From Pseudonocardia asaccharolytica DSM 44247 = NBRC 16224 (GTDB lineage: Bacteria; Actinomycetota; Actinomycetes; Mycobacteriales; Pseudonocardiaceae), in the NCBI RefSeq assembly GCF_000423625.1, contig NZ_AUII01000003.1, positions 310,001 to 374,000 of the forward strand: 64,000 bases of DNA, given 5' to 3'. Positions within the stretch are counted from its first letter, which is position 1, and every line of letters begins with the position of its first letter. The position numbers were made by a program, and so were the translations under genes. Below are positions 47,866-57,124 of this stretch, piece after piece. The notes below the pieces were generated by a model that saw only the letters and a list, made by a program, of their open reading frames with translations, ran no database searches and was not told where the DNA came from.

Positions 47866-49656
47866 ATGCGCGACTACCGGAGCCCCCGCACCCGCGGTGA
47901 CCGACCCGCCGGGCCGGTCGGTCGCCCGCGTCCGGTGCCGGGCGGCCCGCCGCCCCGGCCGAACGCGGCGCGCCCGCCCACCGATCCGCCGACCACGCGT
48001 CTGCCGCCCGTACCGTCGGCCCCGTCGGAGTCCGGAGGCCGGTCGTCGCTGATTCGCTCGAGCAGCGTCATAGCGGTCGCCAGCCTGGTCAGCCGAGTCA
48101 CCGGCTTCCTGCGGACGCTGGCGCTGGTTGCCGTGCTGGGACTCGGCATCGTCAACGACTCCTACACGATCGCCAACACGCTGCCGAACATCGTCTACGA
48201 GCTGCTCCTCGGCGGGGTCTTGACGAGCGTGATGATTCCGCTGCTGGTCAGGGCCCAAACCGACGACGCCGATGGCGGGGTCGGATACACCCGGCGGCTG
48301 CTCACCATCACCGGGGTCGCCCTGTTGCTCGCGACCGTCGCCGCGATGCTCGCCGCGCCGTTGCTGACCCGGCTGTATCTCGGCACGCAGACCAGCAACT
48401 CGGCCAACCCCGAACTGGCCACGATGTTCGCCTACCTGCTGCTGCCGCAGATCTTCTTCTACGGCATCGGCGCCCTGCTCGGCGCGATCCTCAACAGCAA
48501 GGGGGTGTTCGGGCCGTTCGCCTGGGCGCCGGTGCTCAACAACGTCGTGGTGCTCGCCGTGCTGGCGGCCTACGCGGCGGTCCCCGGCCAGATCAGCCTC
48601 GACCCGGTCCGGATGGGTGACACGAAACTGCTGGTCCTGGGCCTGGGCACCACGCTCGGCATCGTGGTGCAGGCGGTCGTGCTGCTGCCGTCGATGCGCC
48701 GGATCGGGTTCCGCTACCGCCCGGTGTGGGGCTGGGATCCGCGGCTCACCGCGGCGGGCGGGCTCGCGGGTTGGGTCGTGCTCTACGTGCTGATCGGCCA
48801 GGCGGGCTACATCGTGACCACCCGGGTCGCGGCCGCGGCCGACGCCGGCAGCGTCGCCACCTACAGCTACGCGTGGCTGCTGCTGCAGGTGCCCTACGGG
48901 GTTCTCGGTGTCTCGCTGCTGACCGCGCTGATGCCCCGGATGAGCCGCGCCGCGGCGGAGGGACGGCTGCACGACGTCGTGGCCGACCTTTCGCTCGGCA
49001 CGCGGCTGTCCGCGGTGGCGCTCATCCCGATCACGGTGGTGCTGACCCTCTTCGGCACCGAGGTCGGCGTCGCCCTGTTCTCCCTCGGCGCCGGGAGCGC
49101 GGGGGGCGGCTCGGCCCGGCTCGGTGCGACGCTCGCGGCCTCGGCGTTCGGCCTGCTGCCGTACGCGGTCACCCTGCTGCAGCTGCGGGTGTTCTACGCG
49201 CTCACCGACAGCCGGACCCCGACGCTGATCCAGCTGTTCATCGTCGGCCTCAAGATCCCGCTGTTGCTGCTGTGCCCGGTGCTGCTACCGCCCGAGCGGG
49301 TCGTGCTGGGGCTGGCCGCAGCCAACGCCCTGTCGTTCGCGTTCGGGGCCGTGCTCGGGCAGGTGCTGGTGGCCCGGCGGCTCGGCCGGGCCCGCACCGG
49401 CGAGATGCTCGGCACCGTCGGCCGGACGACCGCCGCGTCGATCGCCGGCGGGCTGCTGGCCTACGGCGCGGTCGTCCTGCTCGATACCGGCCCATTGACC
49501 GGTTGGGCCCCGGTCGGCCGCGCCTGGACCGTGCTCGCGCTCGCGCTGGTGGTCGCCACTCCCGTCACCCTGCTCGGGATGCGGGTCCTGCGGGTCCGCG
49601 AGCTCGACCCGTTGTGGCGCAGGCTGCCGGGCAGCCCGGCCCGCGGCGGGGGCTGA
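47866..49656 (+). CDS. murJ: Lipid II flippase MurJ
   Basis: It moves lipid II across the membrane for peptidoglycan synthesis. After a proline-rich cytoplasmic N-terminus of about 60 residues there are about 14 hydrophobic segments. SSSVIAVASLVSRVTGFLRT and NDSYTIANTLPNIVYELLLG are typical MVF family starts, with the conserved arginine in RVTGFLR. The 596-residue length fits MurJ proteins without the kinase-like tail of some actinobacteria. ATG at 47866 is used. It is divergent from the carboxypeptidase gene. Confidence 0.9.
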   Translation: MRDYRSPRTRGDRPAGPVGRPRPVPGGPPPRPNAARPPTDPPTTRLPPVPSAPSESGGRSSLIRSSSVIAVASLVSRVTGFLRTLALVAVLGLGIVNDSYTIANTLPNIVYELLLGGVLTSVMIPLLVRAQTDDADGGVGYTRRLLTITGVALLLATVAAMLAAPLLTRLYLGTQTSNSANPELATMFAYLLLPQIFFYGIGALLGAILNSKGVFGPFAWAPVLNNVVVLAVLAAYAAVPGQISLDPVRMGDTKLLVLGLGTTLGIVVQAVVLLPSMRRIGFRYRPVWGWDPRLTAAGGLAGWVVLYVLIGQAGYIVTTRVAAAADAGSVATYSYAWLLLQVPYGVLGVSLLTALMPRMSRAAAEGRLHDVVADLSLGTRLSAVALIPITVVLTLFGTEVGVALFSLGAGSAGGGSARLGATLAASAFGLLPYAVTLLQLRVFYALTDSRTPTLIQLFIVGLKIPLLLLCPVLLPPERVVLGLAAANALSFAFGAVLGQVLVARRLGRARTGEMLGTVGRTTAASIAGGLLAYGAVVLLDTGPLTGWAPVGRAWTVLALALVVATPVTLLGMRVLRVRELDPLWRRLPGSPARGGG

Positions 49657-49677
49657 GACGGGCCGGAGCCGTCCCGG

Positions 49678-50745
49678 TCAGGAGTCCGGGTCGTCGGCGA
49701 CGGTGTCGGCCGGTACCCCGTTCGGGCTCTTCGCCGTGGCCTTGGCCCGACTCGCCCTGCGCTGGGTGGGGCGCGGCGGCGGTGGGGGCGCCTGCACACC
49801 GGTGCCGCGGCCGAGGATCAGCTCCGCGAACGTCGCCATCGCCTCGTCGAGCTGGCCGGCGCTGCGCCGCTCGGACTCCTCGTTCGCCCGGTGCACCAGC
49901 GCGGTGACCGCGGCGGTGTCGGGGCGCTGGTCCAGCGCGGTCCCCAGCACGCCGAGTTGCACCTCGACGCCGGTGCTGAACTCGCCGAGCCGCCCGCCGA
50001 GACCCTCCTCGACCGCATCGAGCCGGGTGGTGATGGCGTCGAGCCGTCCGGTCAACGCCTCCAGCCGCTCGGCCAGCGCGTTCAGCATCTCGGTTGGGTC
50101 GACGGCCGGGCGCGCCGCCAGCTCCTCGAGCCTGCGGTGCAGACCGACGCTGGTGTCGCCGAGCAGGTTGCGCAGGCCCTCACCGGTCTCCTCGACCGAA
50201 CGCAGCGCGCCGTCGAGTTGTTCGCGCACCGTCCGTTCGACGCCGTCGACGCGCTCCTTGATGGGGGTCCCGACGGCGTTGGGCATGGCGTCGAGGCGCA
50301 TCTCGTGGCGGTCGAGCCGGTTGTCCAGGTCGTCGAGGCGCTTGTGCAGGCCGCCGAGACGGTCGTCCAGGCCGTCCATCCGGCCGGAGACCCCCTCGAG
50401 CCGCCCGGCCATGCCGTCGAGTCTGCCGTCGAGCTGGGCGAAGGGCTTGGCGAGCTTGTCCGGCAGCGACTCCAGGGCGCGCGCGACGGACCCGAGCGCG
50501 GCGTCCTGCGCGTCGAGCTTCGCGACGGTCTCGTCGAGCCGCTCGGCGAGGACGCTGACCTCGGTCCGATCGGGCAGTTCGGTCAGTCGCTTGCGGACCG
50601 TGCCGAGGGCGTCGAGTGCGGTGAGTCGGGCATGGATCTCGTCGAGGGAGTCGAAGATCTGCTGCTGTTCGCTGTCGCGGATCTCGGCAGCGCGCATGAG
50701 CATGCCGCGCATCCGGTCGAACGACAGGGTTGAGTTATCGCTCAT
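49678..50745 (-). CDS. Long coiled-coil protein of unknown function
   Basis: A 355-residue protein that is nearly all heptad-like helix, for example LGGLHKRLDDLDNRLDRHE and AERLEALTGRLDAITTRLD, with a proline- and lysine-rich tail (APPPPPRPTQRRASRAKATA). It resembles filament or chromosome-associated coiled-coil proteins and apolipoprotein-like repeats, but I assign no family. ATG at 50745 is used; a start at 50811 is open. It converges with murJ and diverges from add. The number of 11- and 7-residue repeats could vary between strains. Confidence 0.65.
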   Translation of the reverse strand: MSDNSTLSFDRMRGMLMRAAEIRDSEQQQIFDSLDEIHARLTALDALGTVRKRLTELPDRTEVSVLAERLDETVAKLDAQDAALGSVARALESLPDKLAKPFAQLDGRLDGMAGRLEGVSGRMDGLDDRLGGLHKRLDDLDNRLDRHEMRLDAMPNAVGTPIKERVDGVERTVREQLDGALRSVEETGEGLRNLLGDTSVGLHRRLEELAARPAVDPTEMLNALAERLEALTGRLDAITTRLDAVEEGLGGRLGEFSTGVEVQLGVLGTALDQRPDTAAVTALVHRANEESERRSAGQLDEAMATFAELILGRGTGVQAPPPPPRPTQRRASRAKATAKSPNGVPADTVADDPDS

Positions 50746-50894
50746 GGCTGACCGTGCTTCCTCTGAGCCGGATGGGGAGCTGAACAGAGCGTAGCGAGTC
50801 ACGTTTCCCACTCGACGTGGCGTCGATGTTGCGCCGCATGGGGGACGATCTTCGTCCGTTCCGGGGTGTTCCGCTGCGGTATAGCGTGGTGGGC

Positions 50895-51983
50895 GTGCCT
50901 GCGCCGCTGACCATCGAGAACATCCGCGACGCGCCGAAGGTCCTGCTCCACGATCATCTCGACGGCGGGCTGCGCCCCGCCACGGTCGTCGAGCTGGCCG
51001 ACGCGATCGACTACCGGTCGCTACCCACCCGAGATCCCGACGAGCTGGCCGGCTGGTTCCTGGGCGCCGCGCACTCCGGTTCGCTGGAGCGATACCTGGA
51101 GACGTTCGGACACACCGTCGCGGTCATGCAGACCGCCGAGGCGCTGCGCCGGGTCGCTACCGAATGCGCGGAGGATCTCGCTGCCGACGGCGTCGTCTAC
51201 GCCGAGGTCCGGTTCGCCCCGGAGCTGCACGTCGAGCGCGATCTGGATCTCGACCAGGTCGTGGAGACCGTGTTGGAGGGCTTTCGTACCGGAGCCGAAC
51301 GCGCCGCTGCGGCCGGGCGACCGATCAGGATCGGCTGCCTGCTGACGGCGATGCGGCATGCGGCCCGCTCGCGGGAGATCGCCGAGCTCGCCGTCCGCTA
51401 CCGCGACGTGGGGGTGGTCGGGTTCGATATCGCCGGCGCGGAGAAGGGCTATCCACCCACCCGGCATCTCGACGCGTTCGAGTATGTCCGCCAGCAGAAC
51501 GCGCACGTGACGATCCACGCGGGCGAGGCATTCGGGCTGCCGTCGATCTGGGAGGCCATCCAGTGGTGCGGGGCCGACCGGCTCGGGCACGGCGTGCGGA
51601 TCGTCGACGACATCGCGGTCGGCTCCGACAAGACGGCGAAGCTCGGGCGGCTCGCCGCCTATGTCCGGGACACGCGCATCCCGCTGGAGATGTGCCCGAC
51701 CTCCAACGTTCACACCGGCGCGGCGCCGTCGCTGGCCGACCACCCCATCGGGCTGCTGGCGAAGCTGCGGTTCCGGGTCACCGTGAACACCGACAACCGG
51801 CTGATGTCGGGCTGCTCGATGACCTCGGAGATGGCCGCGCTCGCGGAGACGTTCGGCTACGGGTGGGTCGACCTGGGCTGGTTCACCGTCAACGCGATGA
51901 AATCGGCCTTCATCGGCTTCGACGAGCGGCTCGCGCTGATCAACGAAGTGATCAAGCCCGCGTACGCGGCACTGCAGGCCTGA
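50895..51983 (+). CDS. add: Adenosine deaminase
   Basis: It deaminates adenosine to inosine for purine salvage. Zinc ligands are in [12 protein letters not shown] (residues near 16-18) and [10 protein letters not shown]; the catalytic Glu follows in that motif. LGHGVRI and NTDNRLMS complete the pocket. GTG at 50895 gives [17 protein letters not shown], like mycobacterial Add; longer starts from 50817 are open. At 362 residues it is complete. PunA at 60.0-60.8 kb would use its inosine. Confidence 0.95.
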   Translation: MPAPLTIENIRDAPKVLLHDHLDGGLRPATVVELADAIDYRSLPTRDPDELAGWFLGAAHSGSLERYLETFGHTVAVMQTAEALRRVATECAEDLAADGVVYAEVRFAPELHVERDLDLDQVVETVLEGFRTGAERAAAAGRPIRIGCLLTAMRHAARSREIAELAVRYRDVGVVGFDIAGAEKGYPPTRHLDAFEYVRQQNAHVTIHAGEAFGLPSIWEAIQWCGADRLGHGVRIVDDIAVGSDKTAKLGRLAAYVRDTRIPLEMCPTSNVHTGAAPSLADHPIGLLAKLRFRVTVNTDNRLMSGCSMTSEMAALAETFGYGWVDLGWFTVNAMKSAFIGFDERLALINEVIKPAYAALQA

Positions 51984-52030
51984 TCCCGGGACCGAGTCGA
52001 CGCGGCCTCAACCGCAGGTCAGCGGCCCCT

Positions 52031-52070
52031 GTGAGTGCGTAACAGTGTTCTAACGCTGTTACGCACTCAC
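52031..52070. repeat. 40-bp palindrome, copy B (between convergent genes)
   Basis: The left arm is identical to copy A (52031-52049), then CT, then AACGCTGTTACGCACTCAC (52052-52070), with one A-to-G change that still allows a G-U pair. It lies 47 bases after the add stop, and the stop of the leftward Rv3311-like gene (52067-52069) is inside its right arm. Confidence 0.95.
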
Positions 52071-53308
52071 AGGCGGCGAAGGCGCGACTCGAGGTCGTCG
52101 ACGAGCCCGCGCCACCGGGCGGCCTCGGCGTCGAACGGCGGGCTGGGGGCCAGCCGGGTGGGGTCGGGGCGGATCACGAACGACACCAGCCAGCCCAGGC
52201 TCTCCGACTCGGCCAGCGCCTCCCGCGGCCCGTCGTCGCCTGCCCACTCGCCGACGTCGAGCAGCAGTTCGGTGGCCAGGTCCAGCTGCGTGGGATCGAC
52301 GGCGAGGATGCCCTCCGCGAGGTCATGATCGATTCCGGTGAGCACGTAGTTGTTGAGTTCGTCGACGCTCACCTCCAGCTCGCCGACGGCGGCCCTCTCG
52401 ACGACCTCGTCCCAGGTCGACGCGGCGACGAGGTCGTGCCCGTCCTTGCCGGCGCCTGCGAGGTGGCGGGCCAGCGCGCGTTCGCTGCCGAACACGTCGA
52501 TCCTCCCGGCGCTGCCGAGGAAGACCGGTCTGTCGTCGAGGTAGCAGCGCAGGGTGAGGAACTCGCCGTAGCGGGTCGTGATCCGGATCGGGTCGATGCC
52601 GACCTCCTCCCAGAACGTCGGCGGCCGCTCGTCGGACGGCCCGCCCTCGACTGCCTCGGCCTCGATCCGCGCATCGTCGGCATCGGGGCTGCCCACGCCC
52701 TCCCGTTCGGCGAGCTCGGCGGCCTCGCGCTCGGCGGCGGCGAGCGCCCTCGGGTCGACGTCCGGGGTGACGACCAGCGAGTCGAGCGCGTCGATGACGT
52801 CGTCCCAGCGCTCGGCGACGGTCTTGACGAGCTGGGCCCACAGCCGCCCGCCCTCGCGTCCGGCGAACGGCAGCGTGCCCTGGTGCAGCAGCCCGAACCC
52901 GGGCGCGGAGTCGAGGATCTGGGTGATCTCCTCGAGATCGCACACATCGGCTAGCGAGCCGACCATGTCGACGACCGTGGCGAGGTCGGCGATCGTCCAG
53001 GTGTCGGCCTCGCCCGCGACGAGCTCGGGCACGCCGATGACGTCGTAGCGCTGCGTCTCCTCCGGGGTCAGCTCCGCGACCGACAGCCGGGGGACGAACG
53101 ACCACGCGGGGTGGTCGGTGAGGTCGTGCTCGGGCCGGGTGCGCACGAACGCCGCGAGCTGGGCGACCTCGGGGAAGGCGAACAGCGCGTCGTCGTCGCC
53201 GAGGAAGGCCTCCCACTCCTCGCCGTCCTCCCGCCAGCGGGGCGCCCAGAGCGTGACGAGGTCGCCTTCGGTGAGCGAGAGCTGGATCGGGACGATGTCG
53301 CTTGCCAC
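52067..53308 (-). CDS. Conserved actinobacterial protein, Rv3311-like
   Basis: A 413-residue soluble acidic protein with no known activity; I recall the homologue Rv3311 in the same neighbourhood in mycobacteria. It starts GTG at 53308 (MASDIVPIQLSLTEGDLVTL). An N-terminal domain includes FAFPEVAQLAAFVRT; a middle Glu/Ala-rich segment (about residues 200-250) may be a linker; the end has DELNNYVLTGIDHDLAEGI. The stop TGA lies in a 40-bp palindrome. No catalytic motif is visible. Confidence 0.75.
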   Translation of the reverse strand: MASDIVPIQLSLTEGDLVTLWAPRWREDGEEWEAFLGDDDALFAFPEVAQLAAFVRTRPEHDLTDHPAWSFVPRLSVAELTPEETQRYDVIGVPELVAGEADTWTIADLATVVDMVGSLADVCDLEEITQILDSAPGFGLLHQGTLPFAGREGGRLWAQLVKTVAERWDDVIDALDSLVVTPDVDPRALAAAEREAAELAEREGVGSPDADDARIEAEAVEGGPSDERPPTFWEEVGIDPIRITTRYGEFLTLRCYLDDRPVFLGSAGRIDVFGSERALARHLAGAGKDGHDLVAASTWDEVVERAAVGELEVSVDELNNYVLTGIDHDLAEGILAVDPTQLDLATELLLDVGEWAGDDGPREALAESESLGWLVSFVIRPDPTRLAPSPPFDAEAARWRGLVDDLESRLRRL

Positions 53309-53354
53309 GGCCGGGAGCCTAGCGGCGGCCGCTCGGCGTGTTCGGCCAACGCCC

Positions 53355-53392
53355 CGTTGCCCCGGCCTGTGCTGGGCGGGGCCGGGGCAACG
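53355..53392 (-). terminator. Terminator of the 78-residue gene
   Basis: CGTTGCCCCGGCC (53355-53367) pairs perfectly with GGCCGGGGCAACG (53380-53392) around a 12-base loop. It lies 32 bases after the leftward gene at 53425-53661. Confidence 0.7.
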
Positions 53393-53424
53393 GAACCGGA
53401 TGGGGAGTCTGTCGGTGCCGGGAA

Positions 53425-53661
53425 TCAGGTCGAGGTGTGTAGCCGGACGACGCCGACGGTGACGTCCTCGAGACCGCCGCGGTCGAAGTCTCGACGCAGC
53501 TGGTCGGCTTTGATCGTCGCGGCCAGCCCGTCGAACGGTCCGTGCGCGTCGACCTCTCCGGTCTGCGGGTCGACGGCCAGCACGACGTATCCGTCGCACT
53601 GCGTGAGCTTTTCCGCCGCTGCGATCAGCGCCGCATGGTTGGAAGTCGAGTTCTCCGGCAC
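53425..53661 (-). CDS. Small conserved-looking protein of unknown function
   Basis: A 78-residue soluble protein (MPENSTSNHAALIAAAEKLT) with a mixed alpha-beta pattern and CDGYVVLAVDPQTGEVD in the middle. It has an excellent ribosome binding site, GGAGGTGAT, before GTG 53661, and a good terminator after it, so it is expressed as a single gene. I do not know its family. Confidence 0.65.
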   Translation of the reverse strand: MPENSTSNHAALIAAAEKLTQCDGYVVLAVDPQTGEVDAHGPFDGLAATIKADQLRRDFDRGGLEDVTVGVVRLHTST

Positions 53662-54016
53662 CGGATCACCTCCTCGTCACCTAGTACAGCGTCGGCGGCG
53701 GCTCAGGTGTGACAGCGTTTGTGGCTTACCACCCGTTCGGGTCAGGATGTCGGGGACAGGTCGTCACTGATCGCGCTCGTTCGACGACTCACCGCATCGG
53801 CGGCGAAACGAGCTGCGGTCCGAACGTCCCCGACGTGGACACTCCTCGTGATCATGGCAGTCGGCGCCGCGGGTCCGCCGCGGCCGCTCCGGAGGCACGG
53901 TCTGATGGGTGAGGTGGCTCCACTCCGAGGTCACCGACCGTCCACATCGGTCACTCACTGTGATCATCGGTGGCTGATCCGCATCAAACGACGGTGGTGA
54001 TGCCAGGATCAACGGC
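53662..54016. other. Intergenic region without a clear gene
   Basis: This 355-base gap lies between the leftward 78-residue gene and the small rightward ORF. It has somewhat lower GC than the genes and a few short overlapping frames with no ribosome binding site. GTGATCAT is present twice, near 53849 and 53959. Divergent promoters are expected here, but I see no defined elements. Confidence 0.35.
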
Positions 54017-54136
54017 ATGCGTGTTCCCCGCACCTCGGATCATCGCTTCGCCAAGCTCCCGGACATCGATCTCGCGCCACGGCACGCCGAGGCGCTCGCC
54101 GCCGGGGTCGTCCGGTTCGTCGAGGCCATCCGGTGA
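54017..54136 (+). CDS. 39-residue ORF coupled to the metallophosphoesterase gene
   Basis: MRVPRTSDHRFAKLPDID starts at ATG 54017, with AGGA about nine bases upstream, and the frame ends at TGA 54134-54136, overlapping the next gene's GTG at 54133 as GTGA. The first 15 residues resemble the start of haloalkane dehalogenase-type alpha/beta hydrolases (RTPDxRFxxLPD), and the rest ([13 protein letters not shown]) looks like the end of one. It may be the joined ends of a deleted hydrolase that now serves only as a leader for coupled translation. Confidence 0.45.
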   Translation: MRVPRTSDHRFAKLPDIDLAPRHAEALAAGVVRFVEAIR

Positions 54137-55722
54137 GCCCGGCAGGTCCGTCCCGCAGCTCCGCGGCGAACGCCGGCTGGGGCTGTCGGCAGCTCGGCGA
54201 CTTCCGGAAGCTCCGGCCGCTGCCAGGGCGGTTCAGCTGGCTGCGCCCGGGGCCGCTGCTGGCCGCGCGCAACGACTGGCTGGCCCGCTGGCTGGGCGAC
54301 CCCACCGACGAGATGCGCCGCGAGTGGTTGCGCAGGCTGCCCGGGCTGCTGACGGCGGTGCAGCCGGCACCGCGGGTCGATCTGGCCGAGCGGATGATCG
54401 AGCGGTTCGCCGGGCGCGACCGGGTCTCGATGGCCCTGCTCGGCGATGCGGGCGAGGGCGACGCGTCGCAGTACGCTGTGGTCCCGGTGCTGCTCGAGGC
54501 CGCCGGAGACACCGACCTCGCGGTCCTCTGCGGTGACGTGATCTACCCGGCGGGCGGGATCCGGGCGTACGAGGACCGGTTCTACCGGCCCTACGCCGAC
54601 TATTCGGGGCCGATCTACGGCGTGCCGGGCAACCACGACTGGTACGACGGGCTCACCGGCTTCATGACGACGTTCTGCGACGTCCCGCCTGACGCCGGGC
54701 CGCCGCCGCCCGGCGGGCGCGGGGGGCGCGCCGCGCTGCGCAGGCTGCTGTGGCGCCGCCCGGCGACGGTCACGGTCGCCGACGTCGCCGGCATGCGCTG
54801 GTACCGCGACGCGGACAGCCAGCTCGCCGTCCAGCCCGGACCGTACTGCGTGATCGACACCGGCCCGGTCCGGCTGGTGCTCATCGACACCGGCATCACC
54901 GGGCGGATCGACGCCGACCAGGGCCGGTGGCTGCGCCGGGTCTCGACGACCAGTCCCAAGCCCAAGATCCTGCTCACCGGCAAGCCGATCTACAGCTACG
55001 CGGCGTTGCAGCCCTGCCCGATCGTCGACGAGGCCGGCGGCACCGTCGGCGACGTCAACGAGATCGTCACCGACCCCGCGTGCAACTACGTGGCCGTGAT
55101 CGGCGGCGACGACCACAACTACCAGCGCTACCCGCTCCGGCTGCACGACGGGCGCACCATCCTCTACCTGGTGAACGGCGGCGGGGGGGCGTACCTGTCG
55201 GCCACCCACCAGATCCCGAACGTCGACGCGCTGGCCCCGGCGTGTCACGAGGAGAACTTCCGCTGCTACCCGCTGCGCGGCGACTCGCTCGCGCATTTCA
55301 GCCGCCGCTACGACGCGCTGCTGCGCTTCGGCAGCGGCCGGCTGACGATCTCCCCGCACGACGCGACGACCCTGATGGCCGAGCGGATCGGCATCACCCC
55401 GCCGCGCACGGGCACCCCGCCGGAGCAGATCAGCAGGCGGGCGCGGCGGGCCGCGAGGCGGGTCTACCCGTTGCCGGCCCGCGGCGCGCCCGCCGCGCAC
55501 AACTTGATGTCGGTGTTCTTCGACTCCGACCGCCCGCCGATGTTCAAGAGCTTCCTTCGGGTCGACGCGTCGGCAGCGGAGATCGTGATCGACTGTTGGG
55601 CGGCCACGGGATGTCGGGAGCACGAGCGCGAACCGGTGCTCGAGGACCGGATGCGCGCCAGGCCCGACGCGTCCGGCCGGTGGTGCTGGACGAGCGAGAC
55701 CCCCGGCCGCTCCGTCCCCTGA
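54133..55722 (+). CDS. Calcineurin-like metallophosphoesterase
   Basis: A 529-residue phosphoesterase with a two-metal centre. [38 protein letters not shown] and [12 protein letters not shown] supply the metal-binding set in family order, although GDAGEG departs from the usual GDxH. A basic, Gly/Pro-rich insertion (about residues 195-215) sits in the catalytic domain. There is no signal peptide, so it should be cytoplasmic. GTG at 54133 overlaps the small ORF stop. The substrate is unknown. Confidence 0.75.
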   Translation: MSPAGPSRSSAANAGWGCRQLGDFRKLRPLPGRFSWLRPGPLLAARNDWLARWLGDPTDEMRREWLRRLPGLLTAVQPAPRVDLAERMIERFAGRDRVSMALLGDAGEGDASQYAVVPVLLEAAGDTDLAVLCGDVIYPAGGIRAYEDRFYRPYADYSGPIYGVPGNHDWYDGLTGFMTTFCDVPPDAGPPPPGGRGGRAALRRLLWRRPATVTVADVAGMRWYRDADSQLAVQPGPYCVIDTGPVRLVLIDTGITGRIDADQGRWLRRVSTTSPKPKILLTGKPIYSYAALQPCPIVDEAGGTVGDVNEIVTDPACNYVAVIGGDDHNYQRYPLRLHDGRTILYLVNGGGGAYLSATHQIPNVDALAPACHEENFRCYPLRGDSLAHFSRRYDALLRFGSGRLTISPHDATTLMAERIGITPPRTGTPPEQISRRARRAARRVYPLPARGAPAAHNLMSVFFDSDRPPMFKSFLRVDASAAEIVIDCWAATGCREHEREPVLEDRMRARPDASGRWCWTSETPGRSVP

Positions 55723-55739
55723 CGGCTAGCCTGCTGCCC

Positions 55740-56363
55740 ATGGACGTCCAGGTTGTCGAGCATCCGCTCGTCAAGGCGCGGCTGAGCACGCTGCGGGACG
55801 CGCGGACCGACAACGCGACGTTCCGGGTCGCGCTGCGCGAGCTCACCCTGATGCTGATCTACGAGGCCACCCGGGACGCACCGGTGTGCAGCTCGCCGTT
55901 GCACACCCCGATCGCCCGCACCACCGGCTACCGGCTGGCGAACCCGCCGGTTCTCGTGCCCGTGCTGCGGGCCGGCCTCGGGATGGCGGATGCGGCGCAC
56001 ACGATGATGCCGGAGTCGCGGATGGGGTTCGTCGGCGTCGCCCGCGACGAGACGACGTATCGGCCCATGCCCTATATGGCGTCGCTGCCCGAGTCACTGG
56101 TGGGCTGCCCGGTGTACGTCCTTGACCCGATGCTGGCCACCGGTGGCTCGATGGTGCACACCATCGGCGTTCTCGTCGAACGCGGCGCCACCGACGTCAC
56201 CGCGGTATGCGTCCTCGCCGCGCCCGAGGGCATCGACCAGCTGGCCGCCAGCGGGCTGCCGGCTCGGGTGGTCACCGCCAGCATCGACGAGCGGCTCAAC
56301 GATTCCGCGTTCATCGTCCCCGGGCTCGGTGACGCGGGGGACCGGCAGTTCGGGGAGGTCTGA
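55740..56363 (+). CDS. upp: Uracil phosphoribosyltransferase
   Basis: It joins uracil and PRPP to UMP in pyrimidine salvage. [18 protein letters not shown] begins the protein, [14 protein letters not shown] and [10 protein letters not shown] follow, and the PRPP loop [14 protein letters not shown] is near residue 125. The C-terminal uracil site is ASIDERLND with [11 protein letters not shown]. At 207 residues it is complete. The ATG at 55740 is 17 bases after the phosphoesterase stop. A possible gene-end repeat follows. Confidence 0.95.
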   Translation: MDVQVVEHPLVKARLSTLRDARTDNATFRVALRELTLMLIYEATRDAPVCSSPLHTPIARTTGYRLANPPVLVPVLRAGLGMADAAHTMMPESRMGFVGVARDETTYRPMPYMASLPESLVGCPVYVLDPMLATGGSMVHTIGVLVERGATDVTAVCVLAAPEGIDQLAASGLPARVVTASIDERLNDSAFIVPGLGDAGDRQFGEV

Positions 56364-56395
56364 GCGGAGCGTGCGGAGCGAACATCGGCGCTGAG
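56361..56395. repeat. Possible third gene-end linker repeat after upp
   Basis: After the upp stop the sequence has GCGGAGCG, then GAACATCGGCGCTGAGCG, a diverged form of the GCATCGGCACCGA linker seen after folD and the response regulator. The duplication here is short and imperfect, so I rate it low. Confidence 0.35.
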
Positions 56396-56414
56396 CGCGT
56401 CCCTCGACGGCGCC

Positions 56415-57014
56415 CTACCGCGCCTGCCAGCCCTGTATCGCCGTGCGGAGCACCGTCTCGAACGCGTCGCTCGGGTCGGCCGCCGCCGGCAGCCGGAAGT
56501 CGCGCAGCTGCAGCGATACCAGGCCGTGCAGGACCGCCCACAGACCCAGCGAGACCGTGCCGGGGTCGGCGTCGGAGCGCAGCGCACCACGGTCGATCGC
56601 CCGTTCCACGAATCGGATCAGCCGCCCGAACGGTTCGGCGGCCGCCGCGGCCGTCTCCCCCTCGAACGGCAGCTCGCCCACCACGCCGCCGAACATGACG
56701 TCATAGAGGTGCGGATCGGCCAGCGCGCTGTCGCGGTAGGCGAAACCGAGTGCGACGAGGTCGTCGATCGGGTCGTCGCCGGGCTGCACCCTGGCCAGAT
56801 GCGTCCCCATGCGGTGGAACGCCTCGTCGACCAGCGCCTTGAGCAGCGCGGGTTTGCCGCCGAACAGGGAATAGACTGCGGTGGTCGAGGTTCCGACTTC
56901 GGCGGCCAGCTTGCGCAGGCTCAATGCCGCGAGGCCCTGCGCGGACAGCGTCTGCCCGGCCTGCTCGAGCAGTCGGTCACGCAGCGACTCGTCGTGCACC
57001 TTGGGGCGGGGCAT
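56415..57014 (-). CDS. TetR/AcrR-family transcriptional regulator
   Basis: A 199-residue repressor with an N-terminal HTH (LSLRKLAAEVGTSTTAVYSLFGGKPALLKALV, residues about 30-62) and an effector-binding domain of the WHG kind. The ATG at 57014 has no ribosome binding site, so a leaderless transcript is likely. It is divergent from the SGNH hydrolase, and the palindrome at 57035-57048 between them may be its operator. The ligand is unknown. Confidence 0.88.
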   Translation of the reverse strand: MPRPKVHDESLRDRLLEQAGQTLSAQGLAALSLRKLAAEVGTSTTAVYSLFGGKPALLKALVDEAFHRMGTHLARVQPGDDPIDDLVALGFAYRDSALADPHLYDVMFGGVVGELPFEGETAAAAAEPFGRLIRFVERAIDRGALRSDADPGTVSLGLWAVLHGLVSLQLRDFRLPAAADPSDAFETVLRTAIQGWQAR

Positions 57015-57034
57015 GGCAGGAGGCTAGCGCAACA

Positions 57035-57048
57035 CCGTTTCGGAACGG
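57035..57048. promoter_or_regulatory. Candidate operator of the TetR regulator
   Basis: CCGTTTCGGAACGG is a 14-base palindrome (arms CCGTT and AACGG) 21 bases upstream of the TetR start in the divergent gap. Outer bases CA and TG extend it imperfectly. Position and symmetry fit TetR autoregulation. Confidence 0.5.
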
Positions 57049-57124
57049 GGTGACGCGCCGTTGTAACGATCCGATCACGGCACCGAGATTCCGAGGGGTG
57101 CAGTCGAGGATCGGGGGCATTACG

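Noticed and set aside
53709..54000. Small plus-strand frames in the 53.7-54.0 kb gap
   Set aside because: They lack ribosome binding sites, overlap each other in different frames and have no plausible protein pattern.
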